64,000 nt of DNA from Crocinitomicaceae bacterium (GCA_016719925.1 JADJYC010000003.1:1-64000), one strand, 5' to 3'; shown: positions 43,989 through 55,575, counted from the first letter of the stretch. The notes: generated from the sequence alone by a model not told the origin. Numbers and translations: made by a program.

Positions 43989-46880
43989 ATGTTCAGGTCT
44001 TTTTTATTCCTGGTTTTTATTTGTGCAAGTTCAGTTGGCTTTAATCAGGAACTGACTGATTATGTCAATCCATTTATTGGTACCGGCGGTCACGGCCATA
44101 CCTACCCGGGAGCATCAGTACCGTTTGGAATGATTCAGTTATCTCCGGATACAAGGTTGGATGGCTGGGATGGCTGCGGCGGATATCATTATTCAGATTC
44201 TGTTATTTACGGATTTTCACATACGCATTTAAGCGGTACCGGAGTTTCAGATTATGGTGATTTACTGATCATGCCGTTCACAGGAGAAGATCAATGGGAA
44301 AACGGATCTGCAGAAAAAAATCAAACCGGTTACGGATCAGAATTCAGTCATTTTATTGAATCTGCTTATCCGGGATATTACTCTGTTCATTTATCCAAAC
44401 ATAATATTGGTGCTGAACTCACCTCAACTAACCGGTGTGGGTTTCACAAGTATGCTTATCCGCAGGGAAAAAACAGAAAACTGATTATTGATCTGGAGCA
44501 CAGAGATAAATTACTTGATTCAGATCTCATGTTTTTAAATGATTCAACCCTTGTTGGAAAAAGAGTCTCTGAAGCATGGGCTACCAATCAGCATTTCTAT
44601 TTTACCATCAAACTTTCTGAAGCACCGGTTTCCAGATCTTTCAAAAAAAACAAACAGGGAAAAGCCACCAAACTGATTCTTGATTTTGGAAACACATCTC
44701 CGTTTTTGTTTATCAAAGTTGGAATCTCTTTTGTGGATATAAACGGAGCAAAAAAATCTGGCCACTGAAATGCCTGACTGGAATTTTGAACGATACAAAA
44801 GTGAAGCAAATGATCTTTGGGAAAATGAATTGAAAAAATTGAAATCACAACGCAATCTGAAAAACAAAAAAAGATTTTCTATACTGCTCTTTATCATTCA
44901 CTTTTAAGTCCGAATACATTTTCAGATTGTGACGGAAGATACCGGGGCATGGACAATCAGATACATGCCAATGAAAGGCATATTCAGTACACTGTTTTTT
45001 CTTTGTGGGATACATTCCGTTCTACTCATCCGCTTTTTACTTTGATCGAACAAAAGAGAACTGAAGATTTTATAACCACATTTCTCAATCAGTTTTTACA
45101 AAGCGGGAAATTACCCGTGTGGGAACTGGCAGGGAATGAAACAAATTGTATGATTGGCTACCATTCTGTTTCTGTTATTGCAGATGCGTATGTGAAAGGA
45201 ATTCGCGGGTTCAATCATAAACTGGCACTGCAAGCCATGGTGCACAGTGCCATGCAAAATAATCTGGGTCTGGCTGATTACCGCAAACAAGGATATATCT
45301 CTTCAGAAAATGAATCAGAATCTGTTTCAAAAACTTTGGAATATTCTTATGACGACTGGTGCATAGCTGTATTTGCAGATTCGCTGGGATACGATTCCAT
45401 TTCAACTGTTTTTTACGGAAGATCACAATTCTATAAAAATCTTTACAACCCCACTTCTACTTTTATGCAGCCACGTTTTAACGGCGGATGGAAAAATAAT
45501 TTCAGACCCGATGAAGTAACCTTTGATTATACTGAAGCAAATTCCTGGCAATATTCCATGTTTGCGCCGCATGATATACACGGATTAATGGAATTACACG
45601 GTGGAAAACAGCAAATGGAAAACTGGCTGGATGATCTTTTCAGCGCATCCTCTGAAACTACCGGCAGAGAGCAGGCAGATATAACAGGATTAATTGGTCA
45701 GTATGCGCATGGAAATGAACCGAGTCATCACATGGCATACATCTATAATTTTACCGATAATCCATGGAAAGGTCAGAAGTATATTCATCAGATTCTGACT
45801 GAATTTTATTTTGATGATCCGGAAGGATTAATAGGTAATGAAGATTGCGGTCAAATGTCATCCTGGTATGTTTTAAGTTCGATGGGAATTTATTCTTTTG
45901 CTCCGGGTTCAGATATTTATCTTCTGGGAACACCACTTCATCAGCAATCTGTTTTACATCTTGAAAACGGAAAAAAATTCAAAATTGAAACTACCAATTA
46001 CGGTGAAGGAAATATTTACACCAAACGCGTTTATCTCAATGGTGAATTACTTGACCGGAACTACATTCATCATCATGAAATAATGAACGGCGGAACGCTC
46101 ACATTTGAAATGACCAGCCTGCAGGAACCTTATTTCGGGAAATCACCATTTCTGAAAGTAAAAGAGAATTTGCTGACTACCTCACCTTTTGTGGAAGATG
46201 CCACCATGTCTTTTTACGGAAAGAAAAAAGTAGTACTGAAAAATGCTGCTGCCTATTCTTCTATTTATTATACCACTGACGGAAGTATTCCAACTGAAAA
46301 TTCAGAAGTATATACCAAACCCATCAAAATAAAAAATACCACTACCATTCATGCAAAAGCATTCGGTAAATTCAATCCAAGTTATTTGGTAGTATCACAC
46401 TTCAGCAAAATGAATTCAAGCTGGAAAATTGAACAGCTTACCGATTATGACAATCAATATTCAGGAGGTGGTGAACGTGCGCTGATAGATGGAATTACCG
46501 GCAGTTCAGATTTCAGAACCGGTGCGTGGCAGGGTTATTACGGAACAGATCTCGATATTAAAATTGACTTCCGTAAAAAAACAGATATTCATAAAATTTC
46601 AGTTTCTGTTTTGCAGGATATCAAATCATGGATCTGGTATCCGGCAGAAATTCATTTTATGGTTTCAAAGAACGGTAAAGACTGGTTTACGGTACAAGTT
46701 GTCAAAAATGAATTTGCAGCTGACAAGTACGGCGCATTCACTCAGAAAATTTCACTCAAAAAAGAATTTACCACACAGTATCTGAGAATTGTTTGCAAAA
46801 ATGCCGGTAATATTCCGGCGTGGCATCCAGGTGCGGGCAATCAGTCCTGGTTGTTTGCAGATGAAATAATTATCGAATAA
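43989..46880 (+). CDS. GH92 alpha-mannosidase with C-terminal sugar-binding modules, two frameshifts
   Basis: About 963 residues when restored. Signal peptide, then the GH92 N-terminal block YVNPFIGTGGHGHTYPGASV and FSHTHLSGTGVSDYGD, the second-domain SLWDTFRSTHPLFTL and the catalytic part with GNEDCGQMSSWYVLSSMG. GH92 enzymes remove mannose from N-glycan-like substrates, with calcium. The C-terminus adds a chitobiase-C-like module (TTDGSIPTENSEVYTKPI) and a discoidin-like module (DFRTGAWQGYYGTDLDIKID). One extra A in the A7 run at 44750-44756 and one missing A in the A6 run at 44833-44838 disturb the frame locally; they cancel out. It is likely secreted to the periplasm or surface. Confidence 0.9.
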
Positions 46881-46948
46881 ACGGCGGAATAAGATTTTAA
46901 TCAGTTTCATTCCTGATCATTTTCTGTCAGCACTTCTAAATGCTTAAT

Positions 46949-46956
46949 TACCTTTG
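46949..46956 (+). promoter_or_regulatory. -7 element TACCTTTG before ABC operon
   Basis: TACCTTTG matches TAnnTTTG and ends 4 bases before the ATG at 46961, so the message would start at or next to the start codon. No clear -33 is seen. Confidence 0.4.
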
Positions 46957-46960
46957 GCAT

Positions 46961-48046
46961 ATGGCAAGAAATCAATTTTATTATCTGACAATCTTCCTGA
47001 CACTGATTTCCTGCGGTTCTAAAACGGAAACAATTAAGCCAGAGGTGTTGCCAATAACAGAGTCCGTTTATGCATCCGGAATCATAAAGAGTAAAAATCA
47101 ATATCAGGTTTTTCCAAACACCTCAGGAATCATTGACCGCTTTTTTGTATCTGAAGGAGACACCGTCAAAGCCGGTCAGCCAATTTTGAAAATTTACAAT
47201 CAGGTGCAGGAACTCAATAAAGAAAATGCTGAACTGACTGCGTACTACTCATCACTCAATTCAAATCAGGGCAAACTCGACGATGCGCTAATGGCTATCG
47301 GACTTGCTTATGATAAAATGAAAAATGATTCGATGCTTTATGAAAGACAACTTGCGCTGAAAAATGAAGGAGTTGGAGTTGAAATTGAATATGAACAGAG
47401 TATTCTCAATTATCACAATTCAAAAAATGCATACTACTCTTCCAAGGTCCGTTATGATGATTTGAAGAAACAAATTGATTTTAATGAAGCTCAGTCTAAA
47501 AAAAATGTTCAGATTTCATCTACACTTGCCAATGATTTAACTGTCATTTCTAAAATTGACGGAGTAGTTTATTCCATTAATAAAGAGGTGGGAGAAATGG
47601 TGAATACACAAACCGCACTTGCAGTAATTGGTGACGAAAATGAATTTGAACTGGAAATGCAGGTGGATGAAGAAGATATTCTGAAAATAAAAACTGGTCA
47701 GCAGGTATTTATTACGCTGGACAGTTACGCAGATAAAACATATGAAGGAGTAGTCACTGAAATTGATCCGATGATGAGTCAGAGCACAAGTACATTCACT
47801 GTTATTGCCGTATTCAAAGACCAGCCTGAACGGTTGTTTCCCAACATGAACTTTGAAGCGAATATTATTATTCAGACAAAACCGGATGCATTATTGATAC
47901 CAAGAAATTACCTGATCCATGATTCATTGGTAATTAAATCAAATGGTGATACTGTGGTTGTAAAAACCGGACTGAAAGATTACAAAAAAGTTGAAATACT
48001 TTCCGGAATTTCTGCGGCTGATGAAATCATTAAACCTGCAAAATGA
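46961..48046 (+). CDS. Periplasmic adaptor (MacA/HlyD-like) lipoprotein
   Basis: 361 residues. A lipoprotein signal (FLTLISCGSKT) is followed by a half-lipoyl motif (VFPNTSGIIDRFFVSEGDTV), a helical hairpin rich in Gln, Asn and Lys (residues about 90-180), the second lipoyl half (SKIDGVVYSINKEVGEMV) and the beta-barrel (QVDEEDILKIKTGQQVFI). It is a membrane-fusion protein that links an inner-membrane transporter to the outer membrane. The ATG at 46961 begins the lipoprotein signal; an upstream in-frame ATG at 46940 precedes it. It overlaps the permease by 4 bases. Confidence 0.88.
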   Translation: MARNQFYYLTIFLTLISCGSKTETIKPEVLPITESVYASGIIKSKNQYQVFPNTSGIIDRFFVSEGDTVKAGQPILKIYNQVQELNKENAELTAYYSSLNSNQGKLDDALMAIGLAYDKMKNDSMLYERQLALKNEGVGVEIEYEQSILNYHNSKNAYYSSKVRYDDLKKQIDFNEAQSKKNVQISSTLANDLTVISKIDGVVYSINKEVGEMVNTQTALAVIGDENEFELEMQVDEEDILKIKTGQQVFITLDSYADKTYEGVVTEIDPMMSQSTSTFTVIAVFKDQPERLFPNMNFEANIIIQTKPDALLIPRNYLIHDSLVIKSNGDTVVVKTGLKDYKKVEILSGISAADEIIKPAK

Positions 48047-49302
48047 ATTTCAAATTAATAGTCAGCGTATCCAGAGCATTGATGTTTGCCAGATGGAAAC
48101 AAACACTGGTAGCTGCTATCGGAGTGACATTTGGCATCACAATGTTCATCTCATTGCTAAGTTTCATGGCAGGTCTAAACGAACTTCTTGACAATCTCAT
48201 AATCAACCGTACACCACACATAAGACTGTATAATGAAGTATTGCCTTCAGAAAACCAGCCGGTTGATCTTTCTGAAAATTATTCCGGTCATTATAATTTT
48301 GTGCATTCAGTCAGACCCAAAAAAGAACGGCCTGAAATTCAAAACAGTTTTGCAGTTATAAACTCAATCAGACAGGATGAAAGAGTGCTGGGAGTTGCTC
48401 CAAAAGTAACTGCGCAGGTTTTTTACAATATCGGACTTGTAAATTTAACTGGTCTTATCAACGGAATTGATATTGATGCAGAAAACCGGTTATTCGCCTT
48501 CAGTGAATATGTTACTTCAGGCAATTTTATGGATTTGAAAAACATTCCCAACAGCATCATTTTAGGTAAGGCCGGAGCTGAAAAAATGATGGTTGAAACA
48601 GGTGATATGATTACTGTTACCAATCCGCGGGGAGACCGTGTGCCTTTGAAAGTAGTGGGTTTGTTTGAATCCGGCATTCAGGAACTGGATAAAGTACAGA
48701 GTTACGCTTCTATCAAAACATGTCAGAAATTACTTGGAGAAAGTTCCGGTTATATTACAGATCTTCAGATTAAACTTCATGACATGACACTTGCTCCTGC
48801 AATGGCTCAAGAATACAGTGAACTTTATAATACAGAAGCAATCGATATACAAGCCGCAAATGCACAATTCGATACCGGAAGTTCGATTCGTACTTTGATT
48901 TCTTACGCTGTTGGGATTACACTTTTAATTGTTGCCGGATTTGGAATTTATAATATTCTGAACATGATGATTTATGAAAAAATGGATTCGATTGCTATTC
49001 TCAAAGCAACCGGATTTTCAGGTAAAGATGTGAACCGTGTATTTATCTTCATTGCGCTGACTATTGGAATTTTTGGAGGACTGCTTGGACTTATGTTTGG
49101 ATTTGGCGTGTCAGCGCTGATTGACCAGATTCCGTTTGACACAGCTGCATTGCCACATATCAAAACTTACCCCGTTAGTTATAACCCGAAATTCTATATC
49201 ATCGGTGGCATTTTTTCACTCGTCACTACTTATTTTGCAGGATATTTTCCTTCACAGAAAGCAAGTAAAATTGATCCGGTAATCATTATCCGCGGAAAAT
49301 AA
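48043..49302 (+). CDS. ABC transporter permease (MacB/LolC/FtsX type)
   Basis: 419 residues with four transmembrane helices: one near the N-terminus (VAAIGVTFGITMFISLLSFM) and three at the C-terminus (GITLLIVAGFGIYNILNMM ... ALTIGIFGGLLGLMFG ... SLVTTYFAGYFP). The large periplasmic domain between them is of the MacB kind. The last part SQKASKIDPVIIIRGK is typical of FtsX-like permeases. No nucleotide-binding domain is fused; that is the next gene. Confidence 0.9.
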   Translation: MNFKLIVSVSRALMFARWKQTLVAAIGVTFGITMFISLLSFMAGLNELLDNLIINRTPHIRLYNEVLPSENQPVDLSENYSGHYNFVHSVRPKKERPEIQNSFAVINSIRQDERVLGVAPKVTAQVFYNIGLVNLTGLINGIDIDAENRLFAFSEYVTSGNFMDLKNIPNSIILGKAGAEKMMVETGDMITVTNPRGDRVPLKVVGLFESGIQELDKVQSYASIKTCQKLLGESSGYITDLQIKLHDMTLAPAMAQEYSELYNTEAIDIQAANAQFDTGSSIRTLISYAVGITLLIVAGFGIYNILNMMIYEKMDSIAILKATGFSGKDVNRVFIFIALTIGIFGGLLGLMFGFGVSALIDQIPFDTAALPHIKTYPVSYNPKFYIIGGIFSLVTTYFAGYFPSQKASKIDPVIIIRGK

Positions 49303-49306
49303 TTGC

Positions 49307-49981
49307 ATGAAAATTCTTGAAGCAAAAAATATCACCAAGTACTTTCATGACCCCATTACTATTCAAGTATTGAAAGAAGTTTCATTTTCCATTGAACAGG
49401 GAGAGTTTGTTTCCATTATCGGTAAATCAGGATGCGGCAAATCAACCCTGCTTTATATTTTGTCCACCATGGATACTGATTATGAAGGAGAGCTTTATAT
49501 TGACAATGTCTTGATGCGGCAGAAAAAAGAAGCAGACCTGGCCCTTGTCAGAAATGAAAAAATTGGATTTGTTTTCCAGTTTCATTACTTGCTGAATGAA
49601 TTTTCAGTGTTGCGAAATGTCATGTTACCCGGTATTAAACTGGGAAAATATTCTGAAAAAGAAATTGAACACCGAGCCATGGAAAAACTCAAAATTCTTG
49701 GCATTGACGGTGAAGCATTAAAAAAACCGAATCAATTATCTGGCGGACAAAAACAACGTGTTGCTATTGCCAGAGCTCTTATAAACGATCCGTTAATTAT
49801 AATGGCAGATGAGCCTACCGGTAATCTGGATAAAAAAAACAGTGAAATTGTTTTTACTATTTTCAAAGAACTGTCTGAAGTTTACAATCAGTCTTTACTT
49901 ATTGTTACTCACGATGGTGAATTTGCCAAAGCTACCAACCGGATTATTGAAATGGAAGACGGAAAAATTATCCGCATGTGA
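49307..49981 (+). CDS. ABC transporter ATP-binding protein (MacB/LolD type)
   Basis: 224 residues. Walker A is GKSGCGKST, the Q-loop is VFQFHYLLNEFS, the signature is QLSGGQKQR and Walker B is LIIMADEPTGN, followed by the His switch in IVTHD. It pairs with the permease 4 bases upstream. With the adaptor it makes a tripartite export system for peptides, lipids or toxic compounds; the cargo is unknown. Confidence 0.93.
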   Translation: MKILEAKNITKYFHDPITIQVLKEVSFSIEQGEFVSIIGKSGCGKSTLLYILSTMDTDYEGELYIDNVLMRQKKEADLALVRNEKIGFVFQFHYLLNEFSVLRNVMLPGIKLGKYSEKEIEHRAMEKLKILGIDGEALKKPNQLSGGQKQRVAIARALINDPLIIMADEPTGNLDKKNSEIVFTIFKELSEVYNQSLLIVTHDGEFAKATNRIIEMEDGKIIRM

Positions 49982-50001
49982 TTTAAACAGCGTAAATCAC
50001 A
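49977..50001 (+). terminator. Hairpin overlapping the end of the ABC operon
   Basis: TGTGATTTA and TAAATCACA form a perfect 9-bp stem around AACAGCG. It covers the stop codon of the ATPase gene. Only a weak T-rich tail follows, so termination is uncertain. Confidence 0.35.
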
Positions 50002-50097
50002 GATTCTTTCAAAATCCTTTCTGTTGAATGGATGTGATTCAGCTTTTCAGGTTTCAGCTATTTTTCCGACATTTGCTGTGTCAATTGACTTAACAAA

Positions 50098-50427
50098 ATG
50101 AATCTCGATCCTTTTTTACCGGTATCGTTTGACTGGAATACTGTTCCCAATGAAAAGGAATCAGGCATGCGCGGATTTTCTGTTACCAAGAAAAAAGTGA
50201 TTGGCAATGTCACTATACGCAAAGTTGAATTTTCAGCAGATTATATTGCGGATCAATGGTGTGAAAAAGGACATGTCATTTTTGTGCTGGAAGGCCAGCT
50301 GATCATTGAGCACAAAGGGGGTACCATTCATTCACTTCATCAGGGCATGACTTACACGGTTGGTGACAACGCCAAAGCGCACAAAGCCAAATCTAAAAAT
50401 GGTGCTGTGGTGATGATTGTGGATTGA
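50098..50427 (+). CDS. Cupin-fold protein of the DHCW-motif type
   Basis: 109 residues. The block ADQWCEKGHVIFVLEGQ matches the cupin family named for the DHCW motif, although the first His is Gln here. The C-terminal HQGMTYTVGDNAKAHKAKS completes the single cupin barrel. Enzymatic or sensing role unknown. It stands alone between the ABC operon and an unusual intergenic region. Confidence 0.75.
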   Translation: MNLDPFLPVSFDWNTVPNEKESGMRGFSVTKKKVIGNVTIRKVEFSADYIADQWCEKGHVIFVLEGQLIIEHKGGTIHSLHQGMTYTVGDNAKAHKAKSKNGAVVMIVD

Positions 50428-50797
<370 letters not shown>

Positions 50798-51765
50798 TTG
50801 AATGTACTTATTTTGAAATCAACAATTTTCATATTAATATTTATAATAACGACAAGATTAAATTGTCAAATAAACTTGGTTCCGAATGGTAGTTTCGAAT
50901 CTTTTAAAACATGTCCCGCTACTTTGGCTGATTTCTCTGTAAATAATTGGTTTAGTCCAATTTCTCCTATGGAATCTACACCTGATTACTTTAATGTTTG
51001 CGGTCTTTCTGGCGAGTCCGGTATCCCTTCAAATGGCTTCGGGTTTCAAAACGCGTTTGATTCGAGCGCTTATGTAGGTATAGTTTTAAGTACAATAGGC
51101 GGAGGAGGTCGGGAATATATAGCGATCAAATTAACTGAAGCATTAATACCAAATCACACTTACTATTATGAATTTTATGTATCAGTCGGTGATAACTCGA
51201 ACCTTTCATCTAATAATTTAGGAATACTTCTAATCGACGACACGAGTAATTTGCTAGTTGATACAAATTCTTGGGGCGGGTTTAATGCAATCATCAACGA
51301 TGATCAAACAATTGTTCAAAATGAAATTCTTGGTGACACCTCTGGTTGGTTAAAAATTTCAGGAAATTATGTAGCTCATGGAAATGAGAACTACTTGGTA
51401 ATAGGCAATTTTAAGTTAGACAATTTAACACTATTTGGCCCAAATGAATATAATAGCGTTGAGGCTTATTATTACGTTGATAACGTTTTCTTGTTTGAGA
51501 TCAATAATGGTTTTATAATTCCAAATGTTTTTACTCCGAATGGTGATGGGATAAATGAATTCATTGATTTTTCAGAATTTCAAAATTGTCGAGTAAGCAT
51601 TGTAAATCGTTGGGGGAGCATCGTACACGTTATGGATTCACAATCAAAATTTTTTATGGTTTGGCAAAGACTACCTTGGTCATGATTTAAACAATGGAGT
51701 TTACTATTATATTATAGAATCAACATTTTTTTCAAAAACAGGTTCAATTCATCTGATAAGATAAC
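50798..51765 (+). CDS. Secreted protein with CHU_C gliding-motility domain, frameshifted at 3' end
   Basis: About 320 residues. A signal sequence (KSTIFILIFIITTRLNCQ) precedes a jelly-roll-like domain (NLVPNGSFESFKTCPATLAD ... NNWFSPISPMESTPDYFNVC) found in many Bacteroidota surface proteins. The end has the gliding-motility-associated C-terminal (CHU_C) domain, read as VFTPNGDGINEFI then VNRWGS. The literal frame stops at 51685. Removing one T at 51650-51655 and one base near 51720 restores DYLGHDLNNGVYYYII and the typical SIHLIR ending. CHU_C is a type B T9SS sorting signal. The start is a TTG (50798 or 50813); no ATG fits. Confidence 0.75.
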
Positions 51766-51777
51766 ATCTTATCAATT

Positions 51778-54316
51778 ATGAAAATAAAAATTTTGCTTTC
51801 GTTCTTTGCGGTTATTTCGATAATAAACGTAAACTCACAGACAACCACTCCAAATAATATTGGAACTGCTGCTAAATTCCTTGGTTATAGTAATAATTTC
51901 TCATTACAAACGAGAACTGACAATATTGTCCGAAGCAAATATAATGGGACAATCAATTATGGTGTTGGCGGTTATGCTCCAACACAGAAAAACGGTTATA
52001 TGTTATTAGGTTTCAGCGGTACTTTTGCCGCCCCTTTTTTTGGTGTAAATACTCCTGGGGCGTATTCATTAATGCATCTGAATGGTCCTAACGGTGGTTT
52101 TGTTCAAAACGGTGGTTACCGCCCGTGGATGCAAACAGGTATTACATTTACCGATAATCAGGATTTGTCATACATGGGTATTAGAAGTGTCAGCGTTGAT
52201 GTTACAGAAACAACTATTGCTTGGAGTGATAATGGAACCGGTGCATCTGGTCCAGATCAACTTGTCTTTCGTTTTACTTCAGGCAACGTCGCAATTAGTG
52301 GTGCTGTTGCAAATACAATTTCCAATAGTCTTGTTGCGGTTAATGATCTGGATGGATTACATGTTGTCAGATTCACGGAGACTGGTTTGATGGGTTTAGG
52401 CAATACTTTTGGAGTTGGAAATGCGCTTTATGTTCAGCCACAATCTTTAGCTCATTTAAGTTTAAGTGATAACCGTGATGTTTGGACACAATACACCAAT
52501 CGGACCACCAGTGTACCTGGGTCAGGTACTGGTGAAAATTCAACTGATGGACTGCGTATAGGTATAATCAGTGAATCAACATTTGGCTTGCAGGGTAATG
52601 GCACCGCACTTCTTTATAATCAGGAAAATAGAGCAGTACTTATTTCTACCAATAACACTACTGATGCATCTTCTTCTACTAATACCAATGAAAGGGTGAG
52701 GATAATGAATGTCAATACACCAACCGTTTTACCTGGAGGTGGATTAGGTACATACAATCCTGCCGGAATCAATGGGAATTTTACGAGAATGAGTATAAGC
52801 CATAATCCAGGGAATCCTGTCACACGACCTCTTTCTCTACTGCACCTGGGGTACAATACTGGTTTGCTGTCTGTATTGGTGATTTTACAGCGTCTGGTGT
52901 AAACGAAGAACCAACACACAAATTGGATGTCATTGGTAACGGAAGATTCAGAGTGTTACCTGATTCTTTATACTACGCTGATACAACCGTAACTCAATAC
53001 GTTATGGTAGATTCAATGGGAGTGTTAAGATGGACTTCAACAGTTCCAATTTTTATTCCCTGCACTGATACAGTTTCTGGAAAATTACCCTTTGATTCTC
53101 ACTTTGATTTGAATACACACCGATTCTATTATGAAGGACAGGATCAAACAGGAGGAGATCGTGTTGGTGTTGGGTATGAATGTGGCGATTTTTTACCAGG
53201 CAAACTTAGCGTAAAAGTTGATAGCAACGGAACTAACTTTGGTGTTTACAGCCAAATTAGTGCACCTGACAACTTCAATAATGTAGCCGGTGTCTTCAGA
53301 GCCTGGGACGCCACTGATTTTAATTATGGTGTACAAGGAAACGGTTCTGTGGAAAAATTGGATATGGAGGCAACTTTGGTGGTAATGGTACAACACTTGG
53401 AATTGGCGTTTATGGATTTGGCTCTTCTACGCCAGGTGGAACATCAATTGGTGTATACGGATTAGCAGGTGGTGGAACTACCAATTATGCGGGTTATTTT
53501 GTCGGAGATGTTTACATATCCGGAACTTATGGCCCGTCAGACGAAAACTTGAAACAAAATATTGATTCATTTTCTATTGACAGTGCTTCATTTTATATTG
53601 ATGCTTTGAATCCAAAAACATTTGAATTTCAGACTTCGACTTATCCAACTCTTGGACTTAGCGAAGGCCATCAGTACGGTCTCATCGCTCAGGAGGTAGA
53701 GGATATTTTGCCTACTTGTGTTAAAGAGATAAGCCATCCTGCCCAATACGATAGTTTAGGGAATGAAATTTCTCCGGCTATGACATTCAAAGGTTTGGAT
53801 TACGAACAGTTCATACCTATCTTAATCGCTGACGCTCAAAACAAAAATCAGCAAATTGACAGTTTGGAAGAAACAGTTGAAGAACAGGATTCACTTATTG
53901 CTGACCTCAACGAGCGTTTAACAAATCTTGAAAACTGTCTGAGCAATCTCTTGCCTTATTTATGTGACATGAACAGCAGTATGGTCATGGAAAACAGTGA
54001 AGAAACCCAGCAACAACTGAAAAACACAATTGATGTACATTTACAGGACGGAAACAGCATTGTTTTAAATCAAAACGTACCGAATCCATTTGCTGAGCAA
54101 ACAATAATTTCTTATTCAATTCCTGAATCCGTAAAACAAGCACAGATACTTTTTTATGATCAAAGCGGCAAACTTATTCAGGCAGTTGATATCAGTGAAA
54201 GGGGACTTGGCCAGCTGAATGTTTTTGGTTCAGATCTCAGCACCGGTATCTATACATACACGCTTGTTGCAGATGGAATCATTGTTTCAACTAAAAAAAT
54301 GGTGAAAACCAAATAA
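51778..54316 (+). CDS. T9SS cargo with tail-fibre-like body and S74 intramolecular chaperone, two frameshifts
   Basis: About 846 residues when restored. Signal peptide (LLSFFAVISIINVNSQ), a repetitive Gly/Thr/Asn-rich body like that of phage fibres, an S74 chaperone domain starting SDENLKQNI (Ser codon 53537, Lys codon 53552, the expected self-cleavage dyad) and containing YGLIAQEVEDILP, a coiled coil (QIDSLEETVEEQDSLIADLN) and a type A T9SS sorting domain (QNVPNPFAEQTIISYSIP to KMVKTK). A T lost at 52863-52865 and an A lost at 53353-53357 split it into three open segments. S74 domains normally drive trimerisation and then cleave off. Here the sorting tail is attached beyond the chaperone. 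Confidence 0.82.
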
Positions 54317-54337
54317 TAGATTATTATCTGAACATTC

Positions 54338-54373
54338 AATCCCGTTTCTAACTTTTTAGAAACGGGATTTTTA
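54338..54373 (+). terminator. Rho-independent terminator after S74 gene
   Basis: AATCCCGTTTCTA (54338-54350) pairs perfectly over 13 bases with TAGAAACGGGATT (54357-54369), followed by T residues. Confidence 0.9.
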
Positions 54374-54472
54374 TTTGCAAAATACTTTTACTGAATTTTG
54401 ATCAGTAATAATTTATTCATCAATAGATTTCACTATTAGATTTTCAGATTATATTCGAAGAAATCTTCTGTT

Positions 54473-54904
54473 ATGAAAAGAAACTTATTATTTATTCTTA
54501 CCTCTCTCTCTTTTTTAATCACCTCCTGCGGCGTTGGCCCTGCTGAAGAAACGGCAGATGAATTTCACAAAAAATTAGATGCCGGTGAATATGATTATAT
54601 CGTGGAGAATTTGATTGATGAAGAAATTATGAATGAAACCGGTGCTGAGGTTTGGTACACGATGTTTGATCAGATAGAAGCACTGTGGGGAAAAGCCAAA
54701 GAGCGCAAACAGGATTTTGGATTCAAATCAAATATGAATAATGGTGTTACGACAGTACAGTTAGATTATGTGGTGGAATTTGAAGGCTACACCGTTTATG
54801 AAAGAATATTCCTGGTTGACCGGGGCAAAGGATCTAAAATAAGCGGCGTTTTTATGAATGAAAGCAAAGCAACGCTGGAATCACAAGCCGGAAGCTTAAA
54901 ATAA
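54473..54904 (+). CDS. Hypothetical lipoprotein (DUF4019-like)
   Basis: 143 residues. Lipoprotein signal with lipobox ITSC (SFLITSCGVGPAEE). The mature part (ADEFHKKLDAGEYDYIVENL ... VQLDYVVEFEGYTVYERIFLV) looks like DUF4019 or an NTF2-like fold of cell-envelope proteins. A TATATTCG, one mismatch from the -7 consensus, lies at 54450-54457. Its stop abuts the convergent stop of the response regulator. Function unknown. Confidence 0.7.
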   Translation: MKRNLLFILTSLSFLITSCGVGPAEETADEFHKKLDAGEYDYIVENLIDEEIMNETGAEVWYTMFDQIEALWGKAKERKQDFGFKSNMNNGVTTVQLDYVVEFEGYTVYERIFLVDRGKGSKISGVFMNESKATLESQAGSLK

Positions 54905-55575
54905 TTATACCTCAGCCGCAAAAAGAAATTTGTTGGGCGTGGTATAGTTCTGTTTGATTGCAAACATCACAATTCCTGCTGTATTTTTTACTCCCAGTTT
55001 TGCCATGATGTTTTTCTGTGTGTATTCACAGTATGTTTGCTCAGAAATAATTTTTCAGAAATTTCCACATTGGTTAATCCTTCAGCGATCAAAGTAATCA
55101 CTTCAATTTCTCTTTCTGAAAGAACAATTGGTTCACAGGAAAATTCAAAATCAGAAATCGTTTCTACATCAATGCCTTCTTTGTGAATGGTTTCTAAAAT
55201 CTGTCCGCAGAAAAATTTATTGCCCTTGTAAGTTTCTTTCACTGAATCTACAATCTCACTAAGCCCGCAATCTTTTTTTACATAGGACATCACTCCGCTT
55301 TTAATGGCGTGTGTCAAAGTTTGACCGGACTGTTCAGGAGTGATTGCAACTATTTTGAGTGAATCTTTTAATTGAATAGCCTTAGGTACAACATCAATCG
55401 TAAATCCTTTGCTGGTATAATCAATGAGTACAAGATCCGGCGAAAAAGTTTTAATCTGGCTGATAAGTTCTTCAGAAGATTCAGCTTCAGATACAATCTG
55501 AACGTTTTCTTCTTTCAGAATGGTTCTCAACCCAAGGCGGGCAAGCTCATTACTATCTGCCAGAATTAATTTCAC
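54905..55575 (-). CDS. LuxR/NarL-type response regulator, frameshifted near 3' end
   Basis: About 223 residues when restored. A receiver domain with the phospho-acceptor candidate Asp52 (LVLIDYTSKG), the acidic pair region LADSNELARLG at the N-terminus and the Lys of SYVKKD. A C-terminal LuxR helix-turn-helix (LSEREIEVITLIAEGLTNVEI) follows. The literal frame stops at 54988. One extra A in the run at 55011-55015 completes the HTH (RKNIMAKLGVKN) and ends at 54905. It starts with GTG at 55575. No histidine kinase is adjacent. Confidence 0.85.

Noticed and set aside
51778..54316. Prophage tail-fibre gene
   Set aside because: The S74 chaperone domain is phage-like, but the protein has a signal peptide and a T9SS sorting tail, and no other phage genes lie nearby.
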